Assembly (NCBI GenBank): GCA_028293545.1
Contig: JAQGOP010000046.1
Location: forward strand, 1 to 64,000
Source of the DNA: Verrucomicrobiota bacterium
GTDB lineage: Bacteria > Verrucomicrobiota > Verrucomicrobiia > Opitutales > Opitutaceae
Direction: 5' to 3'
Length of the DNA: 64,000 nt
The notes beneath the pieces are model-generated. The model was given only the letters and a program-made list of their open reading frames with translations, ran no database searches and was not told where the DNA came from. This document shows, piece after piece, positions 45,576 to 55,773 of this stretch. Every line of letters begins with the position of its first letter. Position 1 is the stretch's first letter. Both the position numbers and the translations under genes were made by a program.

Positions 45576-46829
45576 TCAGACGATGGGCAACGCGCCGAAT
45601 TTTCCGCCCAGCACGGCCTGTGAAGAGCTGTGCATCCAGCCATCCAGCATCGTGGCGTAGACGCTGCGGAAGTCCGTGCTGAACGTCAGGTCCTGGTTCG
45701 CCGCCAACGCGAGCGAAGGCGCGGTGCCGTGGAGGCCGCCTTTGACGCGCGAGCCCATGACAAACAGCGGGGCTGCCGTGCCGTGGTCCGTTCCGCGGCT
45801 TTCGTTCTCGCTTGGCCGGCGGCCGAATTCCGAAAAGGTCATTGTCATGACCTGCCCGTCGAGCCGGTGCTTTTCCAGGTCCTCCTGGAAGGCAGCCAGG
45901 CCCGAGGACAGCCGGGCGAGCAAGTTCGCCTGCTGGTTCGCCTGGTTGCTGTGCGTATCGAAGCCGCTCAGCGAAACAAAATAAACCCGCGTGGGCAGGC
46001 CGGCCGCGATCAGCGCCGCAACGTTGCGCAGCGAAGAGGCGAACGCATTGGAAGGATAGCTCGCGGACGGACGGTAATCGCCGATGACGCGCTGGACTTT
46101 TTTCTCCGTGACGAGCGCATCCATCAACGTGTGCTTGAGGAACGCCGCGTTGTCGTTTTCCGGGGGCTGCTGTTTGACCAGCGACTCGAGCAGCTGGCGG
46201 TTCTCCTCGTTCTCGCGGCGGTTTCCTCCGCCGGGAATCAGGCCAAAGGTCGGATGGTCGTGGTGGCTCTGGAACGACTGGGGCACGCCGTTGCTGATGT
46301 GGATGCCGACCGGATCATGGTCGTCGGCGGGCTGTCCCGTGCACGCGTTGTCCAGGTAGCGCCCGATCCAGCCTTCGGAGAGGAACTCGTTGCTGCCGCT
46401 CGCGGTTTCCCAGATTTCCGTCGAGCGAAAATGGCTCCGGTTGGGATTCGGGTAACCCACGTTTTGGACGACCGCGAGTTTGCCGTCGTGGAAGAGCTCG
46501 TGGAGAGCGCCGCACGAGGGATGAAGGCCGACGGTGTCGCTCAGCTGGAGAACCTTATCCTTGGCCAGGCCAAGCGTGGGACGGAGCCGGTAGTAATTCG
46601 CGTCCTCGAACGGCACGAGCGTGTTCAACCCATCGTTGCCGCCGGCGAGTTGGACCAGCACGAGGATCGGCCGGCCGGTTTCAGGACCGGTCGTGGCGGC
46701 CATCGCGGAATTGACGAGGAACGCCGGGGCAAAATGGCTGAAGGCGAGGAGGCCGATGCCGCGTCCCGACGCTTGCAGGAATTCACGGCGGGTGGTGGGA
46801 AACGCAGCGGTGGAATGGTTGGCGGGCAT
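45576..46829 (-). CDS. DUF1501-domain protein with Tat-type signal
   Basis: 417 residues. A twin-Arg signal (TTRREFLQASGRGIGLLAFS) predicts export in folded form. The rest is the DUF1501 domain, related to sulfatase/alkaline-phosphatase-like folds: VLVQLAGGNDGLNTLVPFED, YPNPNRSHFRSTEIWETAS, and SEFGRRPSENESRGTDHGTAAPLFVMG with metal-site-like residues. Encoded 6 nt after the DUF1800 gene; this pair recurs in Planctomycetes and Verrucomicrobia. Biochemical function unknown. Confidence 0.9.
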   Translation of the reverse strand: MPANHSTAAFPTTRREFLQASGRGIGLLAFSHFAPAFLVNSAMAATTGPETGRPILVLVQLAGGNDGLNTLVPFEDANYYRLRPTLGLAKDKVLQLSDTVGLHPSCGALHELFHDGKLAVVQNVGYPNPNRSHFRSTEIWETASGSNEFLSEGWIGRYLDNACTGQPADDHDPVGIHISNGVPQSFQSHHDHPTFGLIPGGGNRRENEENRQLLESLVKQQPPENDNAAFLKHTLMDALVTEKKVQRVIGDYRPSASYPSNAFASSLRNVAALIAAGLPTRVYFVSLSGFDTHSNQANQQANLLARLSSGLAAFQEDLEKHRLDGQVMTMTFSEFGRRPSENESRGTDHGTAAPLFVMGSRVKGGLHGTAPSLALAANQDLTFSTDFRSVYATMLDGWMHSSSQAVLGGKFGALPIV

Positions 46830-46835
46830 GGTGGC

Positions 46836-48329
46836 TCAGCAGAGTTGATATTCAGGGGACTGGAGCAGGGTGACCGTGGCGCGTCGCACGCGGCGGAGCC
46901 GCTGGGCCTCGTCGGCGCTGTTGTTGGCGAGGAACTGCCTCACGCTGCCACGAAACTCCGGGGCGCTGCGGAGCGCGAGAAAATTGGCGACGAGTGCGTC
47001 GGCTGCAGCGGTCGGTTCAAGGCGGCTGATCGGCGCCAGCAGCTGGTCGCTGACCGAAAAGGCGCTCCGGCCCGCCGCGCGCGCGGCCATCAGCTCGATC
47101 TGTTCGTCGGCGTTCAGCGTGTCCTCGCGGATCGGCGCAAACAGCGACTCCACGAGTTGCCGCCGCTGGGCGAGGGTGGCGGAGCTGATCCAGGTGCGGC
47201 CTCCAACCCAGCCCCGAACATTCGGCGGCGTGAAAAGCGTCTGGCCCATCTGCCGCAGGGGCACGAGCACCTGGCGCGGCAGCGGCGCGACGTTCAGCTG
47301 AAGGTCCTGCACGAGCCCGAGGTAGAATTGTACCGGGCTCTTGATGAAATCGCCGCGAAATTCCTGGGCGAAAAAAATCCGGCTGCCAAAGAAATTTCGG
47401 GCCAGCGCCCGCAGATCGAAACCGCTCGCGTGCCACGTCTCGCCGAGCGGCTCCAGGTAACCCGGGGGGAGCGCGACGTCCGACAGGTAAAAACTCACCA
47501 TCTCCTTCGGCAGGAAGGTCGCGGCGGCGGGCTGCTGGAATGCGAGGTCGATGACGTCGTCGCCGGAAAACAAACCGGACTGCCCGAAAATCGTTTTCGC
47601 CCTCATGTCATGCTGGCGCGGCGCAAAACGGAAGACCCCATATTGCTGCCGATAGCCGGTGAAAGCGCGGGCAGCTTCCTTGATGTCGGCCTCCGAATAG
47701 TGCCCCTCGCCGAGCAGGAATAATTCGAAGAGCTCGCGGGCAAAATTTTCGTTCGGCGCCTCGCGGCGATTCTGATTCAAGTCGAGGTAGTTGATCATTG
47801 CCGGCGAGCGCGAGACGGCCTTGGCGAGCGCCGGCGCGGGACCGAGGGAATTTCGCGCGATGATGTCGAAGTGCTGCCAGATCAGGGCGGCGTTTTTCAC
47901 TTTTTCCGCGCTGACGACATACACGTCGCTGAGGAATAAAATCCATTTGGCATAGGCCGCGTTTTCCGGCTGCGCGGCAAACTGCAGCCAGCGGATGCTC
48001 ATGTCCTGCAGGGCAAGCTGCGTGCGCTCGCGTGCTTCCCGCTGGACCAGACGTCGCTCGCCGTCGCTCGCGCTGGCGGCGATCTTCCGGGCGAAATCCG
48101 GCGTGTCCTCCTGGAGATTCGCCACCAGGCGCGGCTGCGCAAACACCGGCCCCGTGGAAGGAAACAGGCGGTCCAGCGTTGCCGGCAGGCCCACGGGCAC
48201 GGCGCGGACGACATCCGCGGGCAATGCACTCCAGCCGGCGCGGCGCAGCAGGTGGCGCGCCGCGGCTTCGTTCCACTCCGACGCAGGCAACGGCTGCCAG
48301 GCTTCGGTCGCGGCAAGTTTCAATTGCAT
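46836..48329 (-). CDS. DUF1800-domain protein
   Basis: 497 residues from ATG 48329 (MQLKLAATEAWQPLPASEWN). DUF1800 signatures: AAARHLLRRAGWSALPADV, the NENFARELFELFLLGEGHYSEADIKEAARAFTG block, and PPNVRGWVGGRTWISSATL near the C-terminus. No clear signal peptide is seen although its partner is Tat-exported. Transcribed with the DUF1501 gene. Function unknown; partnership is inferred from conserved neighbourhood. Confidence 0.9.
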   Translation of the reverse strand: MQLKLAATEAWQPLPASEWNEAAARHLLRRAGWSALPADVVRAVPVGLPATLDRLFPSTGPVFAQPRLVANLQEDTPDFARKIAASASDGERRLVQREARERTQLALQDMSIRWLQFAAQPENAAYAKWILFLSDVYVVSAEKVKNAALIWQHFDIIARNSLGPAPALAKAVSRSPAMINYLDLNQNRREAPNENFARELFELFLLGEGHYSEADIKEAARAFTGYRQQYGVFRFAPRQHDMRAKTIFGQSGLFSGDDVIDLAFQQPAAATFLPKEMVSFYLSDVALPPGYLEPLGETWHASGFDLRALARNFFGSRIFFAQEFRGDFIKSPVQFYLGLVQDLQLNVAPLPRQVLVPLRQMGQTLFTPPNVRGWVGGRTWISSATLAQRRQLVESLFAPIREDTLNADEQIELMAARAAGRSAFSVSDQLLAPISRLEPTAAADALVANFLALRSAPEFRGSVRQFLANNSADEAQRLRRVRRATVTLLQSPEYQLC

Positions 48330-48367
48330 GCGGCTATGACGCCACGCTGACCGGATGGTTTCGGCGA

Positions 48368-49519
48368 TCAGACCCCGAGCGCAGTCCGATAAATCCGCGG
48401 CACCCGCTTCGTCACCGAGCACAAAGTTTCCCAAGGAATGGTGTCCGCCCACTTGCTGAACTCGGTGATGGAAATTTCCCCAGCCTCCTGGCGTCCCACG
48501 AGCACGGCTTCGTCGCCGCATTTCACGTCGGGAATGCCGGTCACGTCGACGATGGTTTGGTCCATGGTGACGCGCCCGAGGATCGGGCAGCGTACGCCGG
48601 CGATAAGCACCTGCCCGCGGTTGCTCGCCGCCCGGGGAATGCCGTCGCCGTAACCCGCGCAGAGCACGGCGACCCGCGAAGCCCGCGCGAGGGTGTGCGT
48701 CCGTCCGTAGCTGATCGTGGTGCCCGCCGGCAGGTCCTTCACGATCCCGACGCGAGTCCGAAAACTAAAAACGGGCTCGGTGCGAACTTGCGCGAGCAAT
48801 GAATGCGGGTGGGGCAGGATGCCGAACTGGAGGAGGCCGACGCGCACGGCGTTGAACGGGCTCGCGCCCGGCATGGTCTCGAGTCCCGAGCTGTTGTCGG
48901 CGTGGACAAAGAGTTCGTTCAACCGAATGCCCGCGCACGAATCGAGCGCCGCGAGGAACCGGCGCCGTTGCTCGTCGGTGAACGCGACGTCGTCGTCCGG
49001 GCTCGCGAAATGCGTGAACACGCCCGCCAGCCGGAGTTGCGGGTGCTCCGTGATTGCCCGGTAAATCTCCCCGGTCTGCTCGTGCCAAACCCCGAGGCGC
49101 CCCATGCCGGTATCGATCTTGAGATGCACCGAAACCGGCCGCCCCGCCGCACGGCCAACGGCCGCGAAGCGCGAGACTTCATCGAACGTCGAAACCGTCG
49201 CGGCGAGATCGTAATCGGCGAGGTAGCGGTCTTCCTCGGGCAACAGCGGGCTCAGCAAGAGGACGGGCCAGCCGGGACCGAGTTCGCGCACCGCGGCCGC
49301 TTCCGACAATGTGGCGACCGCGAAGAGGTCGGCTCCCGAGTGCATCAACCGCGCGGCTGTCTGGTGCAGCCCGTGGCCGTACGCATCGGCTTTCACCACC
49401 GCCACGTAACGGATGTGGGCGGGCAGCGACGCCCGGATCAGGCGGAGATTTCGCTCCAGCGCGGCCAGGTCGATCTCCGCCCAGCATCGGAGCGGCAGCC
49501 GGGAATTGGGTGGGTTCAT
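48368..49519 (-). CDS. alr: Alanine racemase
   Basis: 383-residue PLP enzyme that makes D-alanine for peptidoglycan. PLP lysine in VAVVKADAYGHGL (about residue 41), the barrel segment HLKIDTGMGRLGV, and the catalytic Tyr in CAGYGDGIPRAASNRG (about residue 285). The C-terminal MDQTIVDVTG region follows. ATG 49519 is chosen because it precedes the family start CWAEIDLAALERNL; it overlaps the tsaB stop by 4 nt. Confidence 0.95.
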   Translation of the reverse strand: MNPPNSRLPLRCWAEIDLAALERNLRLIRASLPAHIRYVAVVKADAYGHGLHQTAARLMHSGADLFAVATLSEAAAVRELGPGWPVLLLSPLLPEEDRYLADYDLAATVSTFDEVSRFAAVGRAAGRPVSVHLKIDTGMGRLGVWHEQTGEIYRAITEHPQLRLAGVFTHFASPDDDVAFTDEQRRRFLAALDSCAGIRLNELFVHADNSSGLETMPGASPFNAVRVGLLQFGILPHPHSLLAQVRTEPVFSFRTRVGIVKDLPAGTTISYGRTHTLARASRVAVLCAGYGDGIPRAASNRGQVLIAGVRCPILGRVTMDQTIVDVTGIPDVKCGDEAVLVGRQEAGEISITEFSKWADTIPWETLCSVTKRVPRIYRTALGV

Positions 49520-50142
49520 GGCGCGCGGTGAATCTGTGGCGTCCACCGCACATAGCTCGGCGCCTCGTGGAGGAAAGCGTCGGGCGCCTCGGTCGCACGA
49601 AACAGATCTTCGTCCATCACCGCGGGCAGGAGTTTTTCGAGCGTGTACGGCGTGGACGCGACCCCGGCGGGCAGGGGAGTCCAATTTCGAAAACCATCGG
49701 GCATGACCAACTCGCCGCTGAGTTCGCTCGTGGGAACTCGCCGCAGCGCGCGATCGGTCCCGACGACGTGCCAGGAATCGCGCCGCGCATCCGCGATGAA
49801 ATGCACGTCCGGCCGACGCAGCGCCGCGGCCACGACGGCCAGGCTGTGATACGCGAACACTGGGCGCAGGGAGAGCACGCACCAGGTCCGGAGCGCAGTC
49901 GCCGCGGTGCGCACGCCGAGCATCGAACCCGGCCCGTCGCAGAAGGCGAAACCCCGGATCGCGGGCAGTTCGACCTGAAGCCGGTCGATGCATTGGAAAA
50001 TGCCGATGCCTGCCTCCGTTTCCGAAGCCGCCCAGCGGGCGGAGCCGTCCGCGGCGAAGACGCCCACCTGGACCCGGGTGGAAGCCGCATCTATCAGCAG
50101 CAGCGGCGCATGCGCGGCCAGGAGTTCGCGGAGATTGGGCAT
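49516..50142 (-). CDS. tsaB: tRNA threonylcarbamoyladenosine biosynthesis protein TsaB
   Basis: 208 residues of the ASKHA-fold partner of TsaD in t6A synthesis. N-terminal LLLIDAASTRVQVGVF and the family motif FCDGPGSMLGVRTAATALRTW (usual form GPGSFTGLR). Shorter and more divergent than E. coli TsaB. Overlaps alr by 4 nt, forming a two-gene operon. Divergent from tig. Confidence 0.86.
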   Translation of the reverse strand: MPNLRELLAAHAPLLLIDAASTRVQVGVFAADGSARWAASETEAGIGIFQCIDRLQVELPAIRGFAFCDGPGSMLGVRTAATALRTWCVLSLRPVFAYHSLAVVAAALRRPDVHFIADARRDSWHVVGTDRALRRVPTSELSGELVMPDGFRNWTPLPAGVASTPYTLEKLLPAVMDEDLFRATEAPDAFLHEAPSYVRWTPQIHRAP

Positions 50143-50268
50143 CGTCTCGTGGTCACGAAAGGACCGCGGACGATGACGCGCAAGCGCTTAGAATCGGGCA
50201 TTGACCAACAAGTCACCCGGCCTACCGTGACCGATTCTCCGTCTAGAAACCGCCCCGATATTTTTCCT

Positions 50269-51591
50269 GTGAACATCCAACTGAACTCCGTTTCCGATAC
50301 CCGCAAGAGCCTCGTTGTCACGCTCGATCCGAGCGAGGTGGACGCCGAGCACAAGGCCGTCGTCACCGAGGTGGGCCAGCAGGCCCGCATCCCTGGCTTT
50401 CGTCCGGGCAAGGCGCCCGCCGCCATGATCACGAAGCGTTTCAGCAAGGAGATCGCCGAGGAGTTCAAGCAGAAGATCGTGTCCAAGGCGTACCGCAGCG
50501 CGATGGACCAGCAGAAGCTCGACGTCCTCAACATCGTCAATGTCGAGCCCGGTGAAGTTAAACCCGGCCTCTCCGCCGCGGTTACCATCACGGTCGATGT
50601 GCGCCCGGAATTCAAACTTCCGGACTACGTGGGCCTGCCTACCGAGATCGCGTCGACCGAGTCGACCGATGCCGAAGTCGACAGCGTGATCGAAGGCATG
50701 CGCGGCGAACGCGCTGAATTCAAAGCCGCGGACCGCCCCGCCGCCAAAGGCGATTACGTGAAGCTTTCGTACGAGGGCCGCGTCGACGGCCAGCCGATCT
50801 CCGACCTGGCGTCCGACAAGCAGATTTACGCCAAGGTCCCGCAGACGTGGGAAGAAGTCGAAGGCGCCAACGACGGCGTGATCCCGGGCTTGGGCAAGCA
50901 CCTTTCCGGTCTCAAGGCCGGCGACAAGAAGGACGTTGGGATCAGTTTCCCGGCGGACTTCGCACCGGTCCCCGCGCTCGCGGGCAAGGATGCAACCTAC
51001 GCGATCGAGGTCCTCGAAGTCCGCGAGCGTTCGCTTCCGCCGCTCGACGAGGCCTTCTTCAAGGCCAACCAGGCCGACAATCTCGACGCGCTGAAGAGCA
51101 GCGTCCGCAACAACCTCAAGGCGCAGAAGGAATATCAGAACCGCTCCGAGCAGCGCCGCCAGGTGACCGAGGTGCTCGCCTCGAAAGTGGAATTCTCCGT
51201 GCCGGATTCGCTCGTGGAAAACGAAACCCAGGGCGTGCTTCGGCAGTTCATCGAGGAGAACATGCGCCGCGGTGTGCCGCAGGAGCAGTTCGAGAAGGAC
51301 AAGAAGGAGCTCTTCGACAACGCCCGCAAGGCCGCCACCAAGCGCGTGAAGGTCCAGCTCCTCCTCGCGAAGATCGCGGAAGAGGAGAAGCTCCAGGTCA
51401 GCGAGGCCGACATCGACAATTTCATCTATCGCGAGGCGATGCGCACGCAACAGAAGCCGGAGAAGCTCGTGAAGGCGCTCAGCGCCGACCGCGACCAGCT
51501 TCGCGCGGTGCAGCAGTCGATCATTTTCGACAAGGCGGTTGATTTTCTCGTGTCCAAGGCTAAGGTGGAGACTATTCCACCAAAGGCTTGA
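50269..51591 (+). CDS. tig: Trigger factor
   Basis: 440-residue ribosome-associated chaperone and peptidyl-prolyl isomerase. N-terminal ribosome-binding domain with [24 protein letters not shown]-like PPIase domain at about 155-240 ([40 protein letters not shown]), and a long helical C-terminal chaperone domain. Start is GTG 50269 ([15 protein letters not shown]); the track frame begins almost 1 kb upstream. First of the tig-clpP-clpX cluster. Confidence 0.95.
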   Translation: MNIQLNSVSDTRKSLVVTLDPSEVDAEHKAVVTEVGQQARIPGFRPGKAPAAMITKRFSKEIAEEFKQKIVSKAYRSAMDQQKLDVLNIVNVEPGEVKPGLSAAVTITVDVRPEFKLPDYVGLPTEIASTESTDAEVDSVIEGMRGERAEFKAADRPAAKGDYVKLSYEGRVDGQPISDLASDKQIYAKVPQTWEEVEGANDGVIPGLGKHLSGLKAGDKKDVGISFPADFAPVPALAGKDATYAIEVLEVRERSLPPLDEAFFKANQADNLDALKSSVRNNLKAQKEYQNRSEQRRQVTEVLASKVEFSVPDSLVENETQGVLRQFIEENMRRGVPQEQFEKDKKELFDNARKAATKRVKVQLLLAKIAEEEKLQVSEADIDNFIYREAMRTQQKPEKLVKALSADRDQLRAVQQSIIFDKAVDFLVSKAKVETIPPKA

Positions 51592-51616
51592 ACAACCCTA
51601 CCATTCAAAAAATCAC

Positions 51617-52234
51617 GTGAGCTACGACGTTACTGTTTGGGACAATAATGGACGCGAAACGCGGCCGATGAGCGTGTACTCACGCCTGCTGAAGGATCGC
51701 ATTCTCTTCATCGGGACCCCGATTGACGACAACGTCGCCAATCTGGTCATCGCCCAATTGCTTTACCTGCAAATGGAGGATTCCAAGAAGGACATCCACC
51801 TTTACATCAATTCTCCCGGCGGCGTGGTGAGCGGTGGCATGGCCATCTATGACACCATGAATTTGGTGCAGTGTGACATCGTCACCTACTGCGTGGGCAT
51901 GGCTGCGAGCATGAGCACGGTGCTCCTGGCGGCCGGCACCAAGGGCAAGCGCTTCGCTCTTCCGAACAGCCGCGTGATGATCCACCAGCCGAGCGGCGGG
52001 GCGGGCGGGCAGACGGCCGACATTGCGATCGCCGCCAAAGAAATCCTCCGCTGGCGCAAAACGCTTAACGAGACGCTCGCCAAGCACACGGGTCGATCCG
52101 CCGAGCAGATTGAAAAAGATTCTGATCGCGACTACTACATGACCGCCGAGGAGGCAAAAGCCTACGGCCTCGTCGATCATGTTCACCAGTCGGCACGCGA
52201 CGTGTTGCCGGTGCCGACCCAAAGCGCCGCTTGA
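51617..52234 (+). CDS. clpP: ATP-dependent Clp protease proteolytic subunit
   Basis: 205 residues from GTG 51617, 25 nt after tig. Serine protease subunit forming a 14-mer chamber. Catalytic Ser in [14 protein letters not shown], His in [11 protein letters not shown], Asp in [40 protein letters not shown] gives the oxyanion-hole glycines. Works with the ClpX ATPase encoded 61 nt downstream. Confidence 0.95.
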   Translation: MSYDVTVWDNNGRETRPMSVYSRLLKDRILFIGTPIDDNVANLVIAQLLYLQMEDSKKDIHLYINSPGGVVSGGMAIYDTMNLVQCDIVTYCVGMAASMSTVLLAAGTKGKRFALPNSRVMIHQPSGGAGGQTADIAIAAKEILRWRKTLNETLAKHTGRSAEQIEKDSDRDYYMTAEEAKAYGLVDHVHQSARDVLPVPTQSAA

Positions 52235-52295
52235 AGAGCGCTTCAGGACAAACAGTTCTCTCGACACGCGAGTAATTCGCGCGCCAACCTTTTCC

Positions 52296-53591
52296 ATGGC
52301 CAAGTCCTCCCGCATGACCCTCTGTTCCTTTTGCGGAAAGTCGCAGGCAGAGGTGAAGAAAATCATCGCCGGCCCAGGAGTCTATATCTGCGACTCCTGT
52401 GTCAACGTCTGCAAGACGATCATTGACCGGGAGGTCAAGGCGCCGACCGCGGAAGCCAAGCCGGCCTTTCGCCTGGTGAAGCCGTCGGAAATCAAGAAGA
52501 CGCTCGACGACTTCGTCATCGGCCAGGACCACGCCAAGAAAGTCCTGGCGGTGGCCGTTTATAATCATTTCAAGCGCCTCAATTTCAACGCGGGCGATAC
52601 GGCCAAGGATCCCGTCGCCCTGTCGCCGGAATTCGACGGCGTCGAAGTCGAGAAGAGCAATATCCTGCTGGTGGGTCCGACGGGTTCCGGCAAGACGTTG
52701 CTCGCGCGGACGCTGGCGAAGATTCTCGATGTGCCGTTCGCAATTTCCGACGCGACCACGCTGACGGAAGCGGGCTACGTCGGCGAAGACGTCGAAAACG
52801 TCGTCCTCCGTCTCCTCCAGAACGCGAACTACGACGTCAAGCGCGCGGAGTGTGGCATCATCTACATCGACGAAATCGACAAGATCGGCCGCAAGACCGA
52901 AAACGTTTCTATCACTCGCGACGTGTCCGGCGAAGGTGTGCAGCAGGCGCTGCTCAAGATCCTTGAAGGCACGACCTGTAACGTTCCTCCCCAGGGCGGC
53001 CGCAAGCACCCGAACCAGGAGTACGTACAGATCAACACGTCGAACATCCTCTTTATCTGCGGCGGCGCTTTCGTCGGCCTCGATGCCCTCGTACAGCGGC
53101 GGCAGGGCACGCGCAGCCTTGGGTTTTCATCGATCTCGGCCCAGCAGGAACACGCCCTCGCGCCGGAACAGATGATGAAGTCACTCGCGCCCGAGGACCT
53201 CATTCGCTTCGGCATGATTCCCGAATTCATCGGGCGTTTGCCGGTGATTTCGGTGCTCGACCAGCTGAAGGTCGCCGACCTCGAAAAGATTCTCCTGCGC
53301 ACGAAGAATGCGACGGTGAAGCAGTATTCGAAGCTTTTCGCGATGGACGGCGTGCGGCTCCGTTTCACCCCGGACGCGGTGCGGGCGATTGCGCAGAAGG
53401 CGATCGAGTTGAAGACCGGCGCGCGTGCGCTGCGGTCGATCATGGAAAATCTTATGCTCGAGGTCATGTATGAGCTCCCACAGCGCGACGACGTCACCGA
53501 AGTGGTGATCGACTCCGCAGTGGTGGCTGGTCGCCGCAAGCCGTCGCTTCGCCGCGCCGGCAAAAATGAGCAAAAGCAGAACGCGGCCTGA
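52296..53591 (+). CDS. clpX: Clp protease ATP-binding subunit ClpX
   Basis: 431-residue AAA+ unfoldase. N-terminal C4 zinc-binding domain (CSFCGKSQ and CDSCVNVC), Walker [13 protein letters not shown] near residue 128, Walker [12 protein letters not shown], the RKHPNQE substrate loop region, and the small C-terminal domain [23 protein letters not shown] 52296 matches the family start. Last of the tig-clpP-clpX cluster. Confidence 0.96.
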   Translation: MAKSSRMTLCSFCGKSQAEVKKIIAGPGVYICDSCVNVCKTIIDREVKAPTAEAKPAFRLVKPSEIKKTLDDFVIGQDHAKKVLAVAVYNHFKRLNFNAGDTAKDPVALSPEFDGVEVEKSNILLVGPTGSGKTLLARTLAKILDVPFAISDATTLTEAGYVGEDVENVVLRLLQNANYDVKRAECGIIYIDEIDKIGRKTENVSITRDVSGEGVQQALLKILEGTTCNVPPQGGRKHPNQEYVQINTSNILFICGGAFVGLDALVQRRQGTRSLGFSSISAQQEHALAPEQMMKSLAPEDLIRFGMIPEFIGRLPVISVLDQLKVADLEKILLRTKNATVKQYSKLFAMDGVRLRFTPDAVRAIAQKAIELKTGARALRSIMENLMLEVMYELPQRDDVTEVVIDSAVVAGRRKPSLRRAGKNEQKQNAA

Positions 53592-53632
53592 CGCCGGGTT
53601 CCGACCGGTTCGGTCACGCCTGTGTCGCGGGT

Positions 53633-53802
53633 CGTAGGGCGCGGTCTCTGACCCGCCTCCGAAAAACGTAGCGCCAGCCTTCGACTTGGGCTGTTACGTG
53701 TTCACTCACGACAGCCTCGCAGGTTTGTAGTTGGGCTGTAACGAGCCGGTCGGAGACCGGCGCTACGTTTTTCCGGAGGCGGGTCAGAGACCGCGCCCTA
53801 CG
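53633..53802. repeat. Large inverted repeat built from GTAG-headed REP-like units
   Basis: Arms of 43 and 44 nt (53633-53675 and 53759-53802) are reverse complements with one extra base. Each outer arm begins CGTAGGGCGCGGTC and contains a hairpin; GTAGCGCC marks an inner unit. Inside the right side, read on the minus strand, is GTAGC-GCCGGTC-TCC-GACCGGC, the same layout as the element at 3488. The structure fills the gap between convergent clpX and the M42 peptidase and touches the peptidase stop codon. Confidence 0.85.
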
Positions 53803-54870
53803 TCACCAATGCGCGTAGTCGCCCTTTTCAAGGCCCTTCGCGAACTCGACCAGCAGTTTGACGCAGCGCTCCACATCCTCGAGGTCAACCACCTCACTCG
53901 GGGTGTGCATGTAACGAAGGGGAATTGAAACCAAGCCCGTCGCCACGCCGCCGCGTCCCATTTGGATCGCGCGGGCATCCGTGCCGGTCGGACGCGGGTC
54001 CGCTTCGACTTGATACGGGATCTTCGCCTTCTTCGCCGCGGCCAGGAGCCGTTGGAAAACCTTGGGATTGATGTTCGCTCCCCGGCAAAGGATCGGGCCG
54101 GCGCCAAGCTTCGTCTCGCCGTATTTCCGGTTGTCACAATCGGGATGATCCGTCGCGTGGCCGACGTCGATCGCGACCGCAAGGTGCGGATTGACCGCGT
54201 AGACCGCCGTGGTCGCGCCGCGGACGCCGATCTCTTCCTGGGACGTGCCCACGCTCACGACCCGGGCCGCGAGTTTCTTTTTTTCCTTCGCCAGCCGGAT
54301 CAGGGTTTCGCCGACGACATACGCACCGACTTTGTTGTCGAAGGCGCGGGCCGCGCCGATGCTCCCATGGAAGAGTTCGAACTCGTGGTCGTAGGTGGCC
54401 ACGTCGCCGATCGCCACGCGTTCAAGCGCCTCTTTTTTGGAACGCGCGCCAATATCGATCCAGATCTCGTGAATCTCGGGGACTTTCTTCCGGTCACCTT
54501 CGTCCATGAGATGAATCGCGCGTTTGCCCGTGACTCCCTTGATCGGGCCGTTCTCGGATTGGATGATCACGCGACGCCCTGAGATCACGGTGCGATCATG
54601 GCCGCCGATCGTGTCGAAATAAATAAAGCCGTCCTTGTTGATGTAGGTGATAATCAGCCCGAGTTCATCCAGGTGACCGGCGAGCATCAGGACCGGGTCG
54701 CCATCGGGGTTGAGCGTCGCGATGCGATTTCCGAGGGCGTCGTTCGCGTAGGTATCGGCGGCGGGCTTAACGTAGTGGTCGAACACGGCGTGAGCTTCGG
54801 ATTCGTAACCGGAAGGGGAACGGGCATGGAGCAGGTCGACCAGAAATTGCGGGGCGTGATAGGCGGGCAT
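53803..54870 (-). CDS. M42-family glutamyl-aminopeptidase-like metallopeptidase
   Basis: 355 residues from ATG 54870. Dinuclear-metal aminopeptidase related to FrvX and the TET peptidases. Metal and catalytic residues: LMLAGHLDELGLII, the bridging Asp in AARAFDNKVGAY, the Glu pair in GTSQEEIGVRG, Asp in AIDVGHATD, and the C-terminal His in IPLRYMHTPSEV. Probably degrades short peptides in the cytoplasm. Divergent from hisA. Confidence 0.93.
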   Translation of the reverse strand: MPAYHAPQFLVDLLHARSPSGYESEAHAVFDHYVKPAADTYANDALGNRIATLNPDGDPVLMLAGHLDELGLIITYINKDGFIYFDTIGGHDRTVISGRRVIIQSENGPIKGVTGKRAIHLMDEGDRKKVPEIHEIWIDIGARSKKEALERVAIGDVATYDHEFELFHGSIGAARAFDNKVGAYVVGETLIRLAKEKKKLAARVVSVGTSQEEIGVRGATTAVYAVNPHLAVAIDVGHATDHPDCDNRKYGETKLGAGPILCRGANINPKVFQRLLAAAKKAKIPYQVEADPRPTGTDARAIQMGRGGVATGLVSIPLRYMHTPSEVVDLEDVERCVKLLVEFAKGLEKGDYAHW

Positions 54871-54955
54871 GGGTCCACGCTCGCCCAAGTGGCCCGGGGC
54901 GCAAAGAAAATTTCTCTTTGCCTCCGGGTGCCTTTGCGTGAGTCCTTGGGGATTC

Positions 54956-55687
54956 ATGACGATTTATCCGGCCATCGATATCAAAGGCGGGCGCTGCGTG
55001 CGGCTGACGCAAGGGCGCGCCGACCAGGAAACGGTCTACGCCGAGAACCCGGCGGACGTGGCGGCGGAATTCAAGGCGGCCGGCGCGGAATGGATCCACG
55101 TCGTGGACCTCGACGGTGCCTTTGCTGGCGAACCCCAGAACCTCGCGGTGGTGCAACGCATCGCCGCGCTTGGGATGAAGGTGCAGCTGGGCGGGGGCCT
55201 GCGCGCGCGGGCGAGCGTCGATCGCGCGCTCGGGTTTGGCGTGAGCCGGGTCGTGATCGGCACACGCGCGACCGAGAGTGAATCGTTCGTCGCGGAACTG
55301 GTGGCCGCGCATGGTGCGAAAATCGCAGTGGGGATCGATGCGAAGAACGGCCAGGTCGCGGTGAAGGGCTGGGTCGCGTCCGCGGGCGTGACCGCGCTCG
55401 ATCTCGCCGCGCGCATGGATGCAATCGGCGTTTCCACCCTGATTCATACCGACATCGGCACCGATGGCATGCTGACCGGTCCCAATTTGCCCGCGCAGGA
55501 AGCGATGCTCGGGGCGGGCGGCTTTCGCGTCATTGCCAGCGGCGGCGTCAGCCGGCGCGAGGATGTGATTGCCCTGGTCAAGTTAGCGCAGCGCCACCCG
55601 CGTCTCGACGGCGTGATCGTGGGCAAGGCGCTCTACGAAAAACGCGTCGACCTGCGCGACTTGCTGGAGCTGGCGCGCCTGAAGTAG
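54956..55687 (+). CDS. hisA: ProFAR isomerase (HisA)
   Basis: 243-residue TIM barrel that isomerises ProFAR to PRFAR in histidine synthesis. Catalytic Asp in IYPAIDIKGGRCVRL (about residue 7) and Asp in LIHTDIGTDGMLTGPN, and phosphate-binding loops LGGGLRARASVD and IASGGVSRREDV. Starts at ATG 54956. No other his gene is nearby. Its TAG stop codon is supplied by the GTAG of a REP-like element. Confidence 0.95.
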   Translation: MTIYPAIDIKGGRCVRLTQGRADQETVYAENPADVAAEFKAAGAEWIHVVDLDGAFAGEPQNLAVVQRIAALGMKVQLGGGLRARASVDRALGFGVSRVVIGTRATESESFVAELVAAHGAKIAVGIDAKNGQVAVKGWVASAGVTALDLAARMDAIGVSTLIHTDIGTDGMLTGPNLPAQEAMLGAGGFRVIASGGVSRREDVIALVKLAQRHPRLDGVIVGKALYEKRVDLRDLLELARLK

Positions 55688-55705
55688 CGCAGGCGGCCCG
55701 CCTGC
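55684..55705 (+). repeat. GTAG-headed REP-like element overlapping the hisA stop codon
   Basis: GTAGC followed by GCAGGCG-GCC-CGCCTGC. It differs from the pair at 3488/3615 at only a few central bases. The hisA TAG stop codon is bases 2-4 of this element. Confidence 0.7.
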
Positions 55706-55773
55706 TCCGAATTTCAGAATCGAGGTGGAAGGCTCGAGGTCCTTGGCCGCGCCTGGCGGGGAAGTCGCTCCAG

